Shown piece after piece: positions 11,992-24,122 of a stretch of DNA of 64,000 bases; position 1 is the stretch's first letter; each line of letters begins with the position of its first letter. Under the pieces are notes generated by a model that saw only the letters and a list, made by a program, of their open reading frames with translations, was not told the origin of the DNA and made no database searches. This DNA comes from Casuarina equisetifolia (Eukaryota; Streptophyta; Magnoliopsida; Fagales; Casuarinaceae): the NCBI GenBank assembly GCA_028551475.1, contig CM052361.1, forward strand, positions 10,857,501 through 10,921,500, written 5' to 3'. Both the position numbers and the translations under genes were made by a program.

Positions 11992-14900
11992 TCATTCCCG
12001 AGCCGAACTTTCATATTGCCAGGGGTTGAACTCGGTTGATCTGACGTCAACCTCTTCCACCGTATCTAAGCTATCTACGGCGGCCCTGTGTTCAGCATAC
12101 CTGCCGTTGTAGCTGTATACTTCCAAGTCACCCCAAGGTGTGGGTGTAATTTCATCGGTGAGATCAAACCATTTTGAAGTGAACCGATGGCCCTTGGCCT
12201 CTCTGTTTCTCTTCTCCTCTCTCTGCCTCTCCTCCAGTCTGTAAGAAGTAGCCACAGAGATTTAAAAACTTTTTCCCCTCTCGAGTTGAAAAAATAGACC
12301 AGTAGTTCAACCCGAGAGTGGCGAACTCTCCCCGTCTGCCTATATTTTTATATGAAAATGCTGTGGCGACCCCATAGTTTCAAACTACATAAAAGTAAAA
12401 GAGCAATTTTTGTATACAAAACTCGTGTCATGAAGTACAATATGCCACTGTTAACACAAATTCTAACCATACACCACTCCTAATATTCACTTATGTGAAG
12501 AGAGACCTGCAATTTATCGTCATACGTGCTTAAGAGAGAGAAAGAGCGACGGTGAGAGAGAGAAAGAACCTGCTCTTTTCAAGACCAGCTTGAGATAGAT
12601 CGCCCTTCTCGAGTGCATATCTATCAGGACGCAATCGAGAATCTGATGCCAACAACTTCTTGGGAGCGGTGTCAAAGCTGTTTATCTTGTGTGCAAAATG
12701 TGTATACTGGAATTTGTCATTTTTTGGAGCATCAGCAACTCTCCAAACCTGCAAATAATAGAACAATTCCAATCATGTTTATTCAAAAAAGATTTTGCAT
12801 GTAGTTCGAAGAACTTGAAAAATACAACCCAGGAGAGCTGCAAACCAAATAATATCTCATACGTCTCTAGCAGCAAGATAAATATCATCACCCCAACAAC
12901 AAGGCAGTGATTCACTACAAATATGGCATAATGAATGAGGTTATGATATAATTCAGGGAAAAATGGATTTCAAACCCTTGATAAGACATATTCAACTGTG
13001 TAAATCAGTTCATAAGATGATCCCATACCAAGATCATCTTGACAATCAAGAACAAAACTTGGAAATAAGGGCCCAAACCACGTTTCCAGATCATCCAAAG
13101 ACAGTAAATCTACATACTTCTTGCTTACTAAATTCATAAACATGGTGTGATTGAAAAAAACATAATCTTGTCTGTAGTGAAGCAAATACATGATGATTCT
13201 CATTCCGAGATGATACATTTCAGTGCAAAGGCTTTTGCTTTCCTTGGAATTTTCATTTGTTTTTCCTCATAAGCTATTATTTTCAGCACTAAGAATAATC
13301 CTTATCAAGATTAACCATCAATAAAATGAGTCTTATCAAGCAGGAGGTCAAATTAGTTATTCGTAAATCAAGAAGTATCAAAACCGAAAACCTCTCAAAC
13401 CCACAAGAAAACATTTGCAAGTTACACTAAGTAAGAAAAATATATATAATTTTTTTAAAGCTGGGATTTCACCTCTAAATTAAAGTACAGAACTATATAG
13501 CCGTATGAATCTGTGTATGCATCAGGATCATGCGTGATTTAAAACAGTTAGTCTTATTTAAGCACCATGCAAATCCAAATAATTCACCTAAATTCAACTT
13601 CAGCAGCTCCATAATAAATAGAGTTGGTCAAAATATCTTAGCCACCAACAATTTTAAACATGAAGAGGCCATAGCCAAACAGATGGCCAAGATGGCACTC
13701 AAAGGACGTGCTAAAGGGGGGATAATTCTAACAAAGTTTACACAGCTGTACATATAACCAGTTATACAAATAAAAACAGCCAAGAATACTGAAAGGCTGA
13801 CCTCTTTCAGCTCGGTGCCAGGAAGTGGTTCCCCTTCCAGGTCACAAGGTTGATAACTCAGCGACTCATTCCACTTTCCAGTCATCAGTATCTTGGGTTC
13901 CTCAGCAGCATTATAAACATATCCATCCACTTCATAGCGACCAGCTCTGCAGATACAGACACATTGCCTACATCAGACTAAGTGGAAAATTGATGAACTA
14001 CATAAATAATACCTGATCAAAGATTTGACAATGGAAAATGATTGAGCTTCTACAAAAGTCAACCCATATGCATATCTCTACGATTTGGAGAGACTATTAC
14101 CACGAATAGAGGCAAATATTGCAGGCATATCCATACTGGAATTTTTAATACATGTACTGCTATGGACTAAAAATGATGCAAACTATCGGTCTACAGAAGC
14201 AGCACCGAATCCCAGCACCTTCTACTGTTCCCATAAAGTCACTATGCAACTTATAGAAACGCACTAAGGTGATACCAGACCTGCCGCCTATGCTTGCATG
14301 ACCAAACCGCCCCATACAAGACAGTATATATAAGAATTAATATCAAATGTGGACTACATATACCCCAGCAGGATAAAATAAAACCACTAAAAACAAATGA
14401 GTTATACCCAAACCAGCCACATGGTTGAAAATACAGCACAACTTTGTCTCCAGTGGTAAAATTTGTCAAGATCATCTCCCCGGGTGAGTCAATCCAAGTT
14501 CTTCCAAAGATTAAGTTGTTTACTTTCGTTGGCGGGGGCACCAAACCTAGGACAACACCATCCTTTTTGAGGGTTACTCGTGTCCTGCATCCAAATAGGG
14601 AGAAAAATTAAGCCATCCACATTCATTATCTTTTCATGTATATTAATACATGCATCCAAATGTTGAGAAGAAGTTACTGCATAAGATAATACTTGCCCAT
14701 AAACAAAAAAAATACAATCCCTTTAAAAAGATTCACCCAACCAAATAGTAAAAATTACAGTAACGCCTTTCGGTATGACAGTCTAATGCTACGTAATGCT
14801 ACCAAATGAAGATAATGGAATTTCCTAAAGAACTACACCAATATAAATAAAGATCGCATATGATATTTACCTTCCAAGAGGATAAACGTCAAGTGAGTTA

Positions 14901-17212
14901 CCCAAAAATTTGGTTTTCACCTTTGAAGTTATGTCATAAATGAAATGTTCATTCTCAGCATGGCCAGCACTTATTGGAGGGTGATGACTAACCTGAAAGA
15001 GCGAAAAAAAGTCACTTAATATAGAACAGAGCACAGAATACTGCACTGACTATATGATAATTGTAAAATGTCAGCTAATATCCCGTAATCAAGAGTGGAG
15101 CCAAGAGGCCCAAAAGGAAAAGATATGAAACTTCTAATTCCATCGCAGGCATAATGAGGGGGAAAAAAAAAGGAAAGAAAGAAAAAAGACTAGACACTTC
15201 AAAGACATACCTGCTCAGCTATGAATGTGACACCACCATGATTAACCAATTCATAAGTCTCACCAAGAATTGGATTAAATGGCTTCCAGGTTCTTTGAAG
15301 TGCATAGTAGACAGATATAAAAAATGATGCTGCAATCAGTAAGTGTAAGTTCCAGATCACAGTGCAAATACCCACATATGCATAGAGTGAGACAAAGAAA
15401 ATGATCCAAAGGAATGTTTACCAGCATACACCAATCGCATGTTGGGATCCTCACATTCATCTGCCAGATCTAACAGGTAGGAGTACTCCATCAACTGTAA
15501 TCAGCATTCTATAATTCGTAAGTTTCATCTGCAGCATCAGATAAAGCAAGAGCTTCCCAGAAATGCAGTTAAAAAACAGCTAGCACAAACCTCTGCCATT
15601 TTCTGCAGCATTGACATTGGCTCAAAAATAAGTACTGGAAGTGTCACCATTGAAGTGACATCACTGCCTATATATTTCTGCATCATTTTCCAGTAACTAT
15701 CCCGATCCTGGAAAACAGAGGAGCAAACTTCAGATATGAGAATGCACATATACATAAATCATAGAAAAAAAAATTCCTTAATTCCATCGAGTTAAGTATC
15801 TCAGTATTAAAACACATAAGAAAAGGCAACTTCCTATTATTCAAATTTGACCTCCGCAAATATGCAAGTGCCAGCTAAAACATAAGCTTCAAAGACTGCA
15901 TTCTTAATCACCACAACACATGATCTGGATTGCAAATTGAAACATATTGTGTGGCAATTATTGTATGTCGTGAGTCTAGGGTGTAGCTACTTTAAAAGGC
16001 CTAAAATGCACCGATGTAAGCTTCAGTGATTTATTTGCTCGCACCACTACTTAACTTGTGGATGTTAAACATTACCACGTTCTCTCAATACCATATTCCA
16101 GAAATGCAACATAAGTGCATCTATTAAACCAACCCACTTGGGTAACAGCCCAAAAGTTTGTCTAGATCTACCAAACAGTTCAAACATAAAGCAGAAAGTC
16201 CTGTACCTCCTGTCTCCATCTTCCTCTTTTTGCTTCCTCTTCAGCATCTTCAGTCCCTCCTTCTGGATTAACAACTTCCAAACCTTCATAACCCACTAAC
16301 CTGAACAATAAAAAAAACCACAGGTTGTCAATAATTGGATCTACTATAGCTAATAGACACTGAGAAAACATAAAATTTTGCAACTGTAATAGTATGTACT
16401 TTCACCATAGACAGCGTGGACTTATAAAACCCAAACTGCAGCATATGAGCAGGTGACAAAGAAAGGACTTCAAATGAAATAACAGCAATGCATGATTCCA
16501 TTAGACATAGTGGCATATCATTCACACATAATATGTATGGCCTACTTTAAGCACTCAAAAGCTCTGTATGCCATCACATGTTTTCAACAACGTCACAACT
16601 TCAGTAACCGGAACCATCAGTTTCTTAAGAACGAGTAATCTTGCATGTAAGGCGGATATTTCAGCTTCATTTATTTTGGCATTGAAACATAAATGAACGA
16701 AGAGACTTTTCAAAATTTGTAAAGATCATTTGTCCTTCAGGAGGCTCCATCAGTATTCTAAACTGTTAGCAATAATACTTGGAAAATGAAAAAGAATATA
16801 ATCACTAGTACAGTAATTCAAGGCAGAGTATTAAGTCAAAGAAGCAAATAAACAGAAAACGAGATCTAGTTTCCTTACTAAATAGCGAAAATAGATTCCT
16901 AGCCAATCGTAACAGATATTCAAGCTTAAAAATAGCTCCAGAAGCACGATAATTCAAAACCGATCTCAAGCAAGGAAAAAAAAAAAAAAGGATTGTCAAA
17001 AACAATGAATTATCCCAGAATCATCTAAACCAGTTCAATTCGTGTCCTTAAACCATTACAAGAAGCGTTAAAAGAAGAGGAAAAGCCGAACATCAAAGAA
17101 AGCGATCGCTATACCCGTTAACCGATTTGCTCATGGCGCTTCCAAAATTGGACAGACTCGCAGCGATAGAAGCCAGGAACCCTCCACCTTGCTTCGGATC
17201 CGTAGAAGCCAT
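11992..17212 (-). CDS. ORP3: Oxysterol-binding protein-related protein, ORP3-type
   Basis: Ten exons on the minus strand: 17212-17115, 16300-16207, 15707-15591, 15494-15422, 15329-15211, 14992-14871, 14584-14408, 13946-13802, 12748-12570 and 12238-11992. They sum to 456 residues, the usual length of short plant ORPs without a PH domain. The OSBP signature EQVSHHPP is split between exons 5 and 6 (residues about 166-173). Other family blocks are [89 protein letters not shown] and [19 protein letters not shown]. The family binds sterols or phosphoinositides at membrane contacts; Arabidopsis ORP3a is tied to the ER. The C-terminal third is charged ([16 protein letters not shown]) and may be helical. 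The start fits the conserved family N-terminus ([12 protein letters not shown]). No defects were seen. Confidence 0.96.
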
Positions 17213-20200
17213 TTCTGAAACCCTAGTCGAGATCCCCGAAAGCTAGGAGCAGTTAATCGAATAGAATTGAGAGAGGAGCCGATATTTGTGAGAAAGGAAA
17301 GGGGGCCGGAATTTCTCAAATAGGTTATAGAGGACAGCGAGAAGGATCTCCAACGACTTGTCGCTGGCGCGTCTTGTGTTTGAAGTCAAATTTTCGAAGT
17401 ACTTGAACCCACCTTGGCCCACGCGTTTAATGACATATGAAGAATCCAAACCAGCCGGCTTCCCAAAATGCCAGCGGAGGAATGTTCGTCCAGCTCAAAA
17501 GCTTGGCCGCGTTTGCACGATACAGTCTGTGGAAAGTCGCATATTCTCACATGGGATTACATCTTCTGTTTTCTTTTCCCACTCGACCACGTTGTACTGT
17601 AAGTGGAGATCATATGCGATACCGCCTTTGCCTTTTTCTCGAAGCTCTTGTATTAGTTTCTTAAAGCCTTAGAAATAGTAGTTTGGAAGTCTTTGTTTCG
17701 ATTGAGAGCAAACATTTGCTTATCATCTCTTAATTTTAAGTTCATACGGAATATACTTAACAAATAATTTAAAAGATTTATTTGAAATAAGAGATAAATT
17801 TTTTAAACTTATAACAAATACTTAACTCAATTGAAAGTAAATATTGTTTAAATTTTTTTAATTTTAAGTTGGTTATTAGATATATATGACTTATAACTTA
17901 AAAGATCTATTTGAAATTAGAGGTAAATGACACGTATTTTAATTTAATTGAAAGCATATATTGTGTAGAATCTTTTAATTTTAAGTTCAAGATTAAATGT
18001 GTGATAGGTAACTTAAAAGATTTATGTGAAATAAGAAATAAAATTTTAAAATAAGAGGTAAATCTTTAAGATTTATTGGTAAAATAAGAACTAAAAGACA
18101 AATCTGGAATCACACGAATCTATGCACCAAACTGGTTTTTGCCCCAAAAAAAAACAGAGTCCCAGGCGAACACAATATGTGACTTGCCGCCTTCAAAGTG
18201 AGGAGCCGACAGGACTAAATGACTGTTGGCAGGCGAAGCTAAAATATCTGTCAGCCTTTCTTGACTGCTTAAATTTTGCTGATATGGGGCCCTGCGAAAC
18301 AAATGCGTGGCGTTAGAGAAAGAATTTACTTTCTTATCTTTTCTTTTCTTTTAAGAAAAAAGTCCCCTTTGACGTAATAGGCTTCGACTGCAAACCTACG
18401 TTTGCGTAAATAGGTTGACGGTTTGCCAAGTGCTTTTGGTGGCCTTCTGCTTAGATAAGAATCAAAAAATAAAATAACCAGAAAATTGATTTGTTACCTT
18501 TTTTTTTTTTTAACCTTGCTCATTAAATATTGATTAGTTATTATCGCAGTATGTAATTTATTGTAAAACTAAGATTATTCTTTTTATTTACCTTTTTTAG
18601 GAAAGGAGGAGTAATAGAGGAATAAATAAAAAGAAGTAAGAAACTGTGGTTTCCTCCTTGCTATTCAGTTAATTAAAAAATTTTAATGTCATAAATTAAA
18701 TGACGTTTATTTCATTTAAACATTATCTCAAATTTGCCTATTTTTAGTGTAGGACTCCTAGTTTTCAATACTTTTTGTATACCAAAAAATATTTTAATAC
18801 TAATGATACTAAGAGAACATAAATAAAAAAAAAAAAAAGACATAACTTGAACTTTAATATTATATTAAAAGACTTAAAAACTTAACCTGAAAATTAGTTA
18901 AAGATCAAAAAAATTCTTTTCTCATTTAAATTTCATCTTATAATTACATTTTCCTGTGTAGAACTCATGATCTCCAACATTATCATGTTCCACTCTATTC
19001 AAAGGAATGATATTTTTTGACACCATGGCTCATTGCTATATTTGACGTCAACAAACTCTTCGCTATAAAGTTCTATCATACTCCTAACGGGCTTGTTTTG
19101 TTTGTGGCTTGCGGCTTCTTCATTTGGAGTTCACAGAATTTTGATCACTTTAACAAGCAGTAGAATTCGCTCATATTCTTACTTCTTGCGCTGCTTATAG
19201 GCACTTCAGCGGACGGCTGGACAATGCTAGTTCAAATGGTGCCGTTTCAGCTAATGAGGCATATCTGTTTACCTTGGTTTCAGTTCATACTCATCCAAGT
19301 ACTTGGCGGGTCGATGCCAGAAACTGAAACAAGCCCTGAAGCTGTCAGATAAATGAAGCAACAAGTCGCCAATAACCATGAATGCTCATGAGTCATCCTC
19401 ATCTACTTCTGCCGCTGAAGTGATCATGAGAAAGGGACGATCGCTGGTCCTACTACTTGAAGCATTGGTCTGATTCCAACGCAAATACAGATACATGTTT
19501 TGAAGAGAAGCAGTGGGACTTGGTAGGTGCTTTGCGAAAACTATTGTCCAACTATCATCTGTTCATATAGGATACTAAAACATTGACCGGATCGTTCATG
19601 TTGGGTTGGTTAGCTAGATCACTGCCAACGTCATGACTATCAACTGCCTGCTTTTCTTTCTGAAGTTTTCAGCCGTACTTACGCCTTTTGTTCTTTGATA
19701 AATTCCTACGGATATGATGACAAAGGGGATGATTATTCGTTCTTGTAACAACCAATCATTATGCATCTCAATTTCAGATGTTTCTGATCTTAGGGAAAAC
19801 AAACTAAGGATCTAAGATCAGCGACATAGTAATAATTATTCCATGTTTCCTTGAATTTATTGACTTTTTCTTCTGATTTACTTAGTCTTGCGTGAGAGGT
19901 GGCCGAAGTCTGAAAAAGAAAAAGGAGAAAAACACTCGACGTCAGTTTCTCTAGAAGCGCAGTCCTGAAAATTTTTCAACACAAATTTTGCTTTTGTCCC
20001 CATGCTACTACGTCAACATCGGTTTATCTGCTCAACGATTCTGAAGTCGACTGGATATGGACATGTAACAAAACAAGCGGAGAAAACAGAAGGTGGGGCA
20101 GATGCAGCTGACGCTAATTGGATTTTAAGGGAGATAATCCTCAGAATGCCTACGGCTTGTCCTTCTATTGATTGCCATTTTTCGTAGGTTGGTTTGGCAA

Positions 20201-20478
20201 CCACACCTGTCGGTAAGGTTGGGTGGAGTACCAGAATGGCAACGCAAGTTGGTGGCCGTTGACCAAAATGGGAGCACCATCTTCCTGACCTTTCAAGCTT
20301 TTTGGCTTTCAAACATGTCCCTTTCTGCATTCACATTTTCCGTGTCAGAACCTTGATTAATTCGGCCCAGGGGAAAAAGATAAGAAGGAGCTGGATCAAT
20401 TCCACCTAAGCCGCCACCTTCTTTCTGAGTTCATCTTCAGGACTCTTCCATTTTTTTGACCTTCCGATTTTGTCTTCA
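17213..20478. other. Divergent intergenic region between ORP3 and rhomboid genes
   Basis: The two flanking genes are transcribed away from each other, so both promoters should lie here: ORP3's near 17,213-17,700 and the rhomboid gene's near 19,900-20,478. The middle (about 17,690-18,960) is very AT-rich, with a diverged internal repeat and several A or T homopolymers. No conserved coding sequence was recognised. Confidence 0.6.
17695..18080. repeat. Diverged tandem repeat, about three units of ~120 bp
   Basis: Three successive segments, starting near 17,699, 17,830 and 17,946, share an ordered set of words: a GATTGAGAGCAAA or AATTGAAAG-type start, TTTTAATTTTAAGTT in the middle, and TTAAAAGATTTATTTGAAAT or a close variant near the end. 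The copies differ by many substitutions and small indels. Confidence 0.55.
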
Positions 20479-23169
20479 ATGGCGAGAGATCCACAATCGG
20501 AAATTCCAGTCAGGGTCCAGCCCCGGCGTAACAGCAACGTGATACACCCACTAGAGTCAGAGGCAGCTCCACCATCAGCACCAGCAAGCCCACTTGTATA
20601 CCGGGAAGTCAAGCATTTCAAGAAATGGATCTGTTGGTTGATCCCTTTGTTTGTCATCGCCAATACAATTGTGTTTATTATCACCATGTACGTCAACAAC
20701 TGCCCCAAGAACTCCGTCAATTGCATTGCTACGTTCTTGGGTCGTTTCTCTTTCCAGCCATTCAAGGAGAACCCTCTTCTTGGCCCTTCCTCGTCTACGT
20801 AAGTTCTTCACTTTTTCTCGTTTGCTGCAGAACCAAATTGAAAGTGACTTTAAGCCCTTCCATGAATTTGTTTTGAGTGGATTGACTGCAATTTTTAAGC
20901 TTATCGTAATAAGCAACTCTTCCATTTTTATGGCTTTAGGCTAGTGGAGATGGGAGCTCTAGACGTTAGTAAAGTACACAGAGACCAGGGGTGGCGCCTT
21001 ATCACCTGCAACTGGTTGCACGCAGGGGTTTTTCATATCCTGGCAAACATGCTGAGTCTTTTGGTAATTGGAATTCGGCTTGAGCGTGAATTTGGGTTTG
21101 GTATGTATTAGTTATCCTGCTTATATCTTGTCTTTTGTGGCTCTTTAATTGAGAAGTATTGGACAAAGAGTCTTATATTAAAGAGAAGTTTCTTATACCA
21201 TATTTTATAAGCTTAGATCTTGTGAAGGGGGTAGACTGGTGCCTCCCATAAAAGTGTTCGAGTCTAATTCCAAATAATCGATATCAAGAAATGGCACTTT
21301 GACATAATTACCTTTAAATTGATGCCAAACTGGATAACCATCAGAAGTTAAAAAAGTTTCATTTTTAAAGATTCATGAAAGATTGAAAAATATATTTTGA
21401 AATCACATCGGTACCCAGAGCAAGTAACTAGATAGCCTGGCATCATGATCACAACCACAAAGACCTGCAGTGGCACATTGAAGAATCAAAATGCATAAGC
21501 AACATGGCTTGAACCTCTTTTCTTGACAAATATTTTCTCGTGCAAAATACATATAATTTTCTTTCTTTAGGAAGAACAAATGGGGCATTAGTGATCAAAT
21601 ATCCAATAAAGTTTCCATTCATTTTAACTAGGTGAAACATCGAGGCTTATATTCCTTGTCAGTTCTGATTAATCAGCAAGTCATAAGCATCATGGTTTGG
21701 GAATTCATGTGTTCTCATCTTCAGTTTTATATCCAAAGAAATTTAACAAAAAATTACTTTCCTGAATGGTTTATACAGTACGGATTGGATTGATCTACAT
21801 CATCTCTGGGTTCGGAGGAAGCATTTTGTCTGGTCTTTTCCTCCAGTCAACCATCTCAGTCGGTGCTTCTGGTGCGCTTTTCGGCTTACTAGGAGCAATG
21901 CTTTCTGAACTCATCACTAACTGGACATTGTACGCCAGTAAGGTATTTCTCCAACTTCTTTTATTTCAGATATGCAGTTGCAAAGAAGTTGTGATTCTGG
22001 TCAGAAACACTGTTGGACCCAATTATCTCACAATTTTGTGGAAACAACCAGTTTGCAGCTTTACTAACGCTCCTAGTCATCATTGTAATCAACTTGGCCG
22101 TGGGAATTCTCCCACACGTTGACAACTTCGCTCACATTGGAGGATTTCTTTCGGGTTTTCTTCTTGGGTTTGTGTTTCTGATTCGCCCCCAGTATGGATG
22201 GGTTAGACAAAGATATGCTCCATCCACCGTGGTTAGACCCAAGTTCAAGACGTATCAGTGCATATTGTGGATCGTTTCTCTGGTCCTTTTGATTACTGGG
22301 TAAGCCATAGTTCATAAGAAATTTTGTGAGTTCTTCTTTTCCATATCTAGCAGTTTAAAATTGTTGAAAGTGATAAAACCTAAATTTTATATTGTCTAAG
22401 TCTTGCTTAAAAAGTAGTTTTACAAAAGAAAAAAAACCTACTATTTCTGAATCAAACTTTCGGATAGAGATAGACTTTCTAAGAAAGATGGACAGCAGAG
22501 TAAATCCACAGTCAACTAATGCGAAATTGCTATTTGTGACAGTTTTACCGTTGGCTTGGTGATGCTCCTTCGAGGAGTCGATGCAAATGATGGTTGCTCT
22601 TGGTGTCACTATTTAAGTTGTATCCCCACTTCCAAATGGAGCTGCAACTCAGAGGCTGCTTCCTGCTTGGTAACTATATCAACACTACCATCTTCTCTGC
22701 TTTCACGCCAAAGATATTGAAAAAGAAAAATTAAATGGGAAGTAGAAAATGTAATTAGATGTTTTATATCCTAAACTGGAATGAAAATGAGGAAACGGCA
22801 ATGGAAATAGATCAATTTATTCTCTCTTTGCATAATCCTGGCAATTTTCTCCCTAAAAAACATCTACGTGACTGGATGAAGGGCTTATTTAAACTGTATG
22901 TTCATTTTGATCTTCTCGAGCATGATATTCTCTCTTCCAGAACAAAATCGACTTGTTGAAACATGGGTCAAAATCAATTTACATACTTATTTTTACGATT
23001 TGTTTGGTGCATGTTCTTACTGTGCATGAATTTATCATTACTGCAGACAAGCCAGATAGGCAACCAGTACAACATAACGTGCACAAGCAATGGGAAGTCA
23101 GCAACATATGTATTGCCGACCGCAAGCAGTTCTCAGATCCAAGGATTGTGCCTTGATGTCTGCAGTTGA
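20479..23169 (+). CDS. RBL: Rhomboid-like intramembrane serine protease
   Basis: Six exons: 20479-20798, 20940-21100, 21779-21942, 22052-22299, 22543-22669 and 23047-23169. They total 380 residues, normal for secretory-pathway plant RBL proteins. The N-terminus is cytosolic and Pro/Ser/Arg-rich; the first membrane span is near residues 50-70 ([20 protein letters not shown]). The conserved loop [20 protein letters not shown] precedes the second span. The catalytic serine is Ser191 in GASGALFG and the catalytic histidine is His243 in [11 protein letters not shown], so the dyad is intact. The C-terminal tail is Cys-rich (WCHYLSCIP, then EAASCL and LCLDVCS), as in plant RBL1-5. Family members cleave transmembrane proteins within the membrane, mainly in the Golgi; the substrate is unknown. 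The acceptor of exon 4 (ACAACCAG at 22051) has a weak pyrimidine tract but is required by frame and homology. Confidence 0.95.
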
Positions 23170-24122
23170 TTTATGCTAAAGATATCTATAAAAGTTTGCT
23201 GTCTAGATGTATAGACTTCTCCTTGCAGGATTTTTTTTATTTCAATTCCCTTGATACCTCAGCAGCTACACGTGCTGGTCCCCATGTATCATAGTTATTC
23301 TGGACTTTGACTCTTCTGATGGATCTAATAGTTGATTTATTGTTTTAATTTTTGCTTTTGGTATCAACTTAATGAATGTAGCAAATAACAATTTAATAAA
23401 TATTATGCTTATCATCTTAAAAATAGATTCACAGACACATGTCTTAATAATGTGGGACAAATATCATACAACATAATATTTCTTCACGATTATATATCAT
23501 TATCTGACAATTGTTGCCTTATAATAAATTTAGGATTTAGTCTTATCCACAGGAATGTTAAAAAAAAAAATTGAACTATAGTTTTATTTGAAGATATTCA
23601 TAATTTTATTTAAAAATTGACTCAAGAGTTGATAATGTTTATTATTTTATAAATTTCTATACAAATTCATGTCTTAGTAATATAGAACAACACAACTAAT
23701 ATAAATTAAAAAAACCGATAACATAAATTCTATATTAATCATCACCAACCATGCTTCTTGAATTGGCATAAGCCGAGCAATAGTCGAGAGTTGTTTAAGC
23801 CCGAGCCCAAGCGTGTTGGGCTAGTAGGAGTAGAAACGTAAAACCAACCTTTTTCCGAGGTTCGGAACCAAGCGGGGCCCCGATTTTCAGCCCGTTGGAC
23901 TCTCTTACAGACTTTCAACGGTTTGTCAAGGACGTTTCGGTAATCTGGTCCTCGGAGATTTCCCACACAGGCTAAGCTTTATCGTCGACTACCAGCACGA
24001 AGGCTCGCCCATGCTGCTTTCTCTCGCTGCAAACAAGTCCTCTCAAATCGCCCGAGGGTTTGCTTTTCCTCATTGTTTATTCAGCGCATGAAACTCCAAG
24101 GATTGAACATCCTTAACGTACA
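23170..24122. other. Intergenic region between rhomboid and RNR1 genes
   Basis: The left side holds the presumed 3' untranslated region of the rhomboid gene. The middle is AT-rich. The last 300 bp become GC-richer and should hold the RNR1 promoter and 5' leader. No gene is recognised. Confidence 0.6.
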
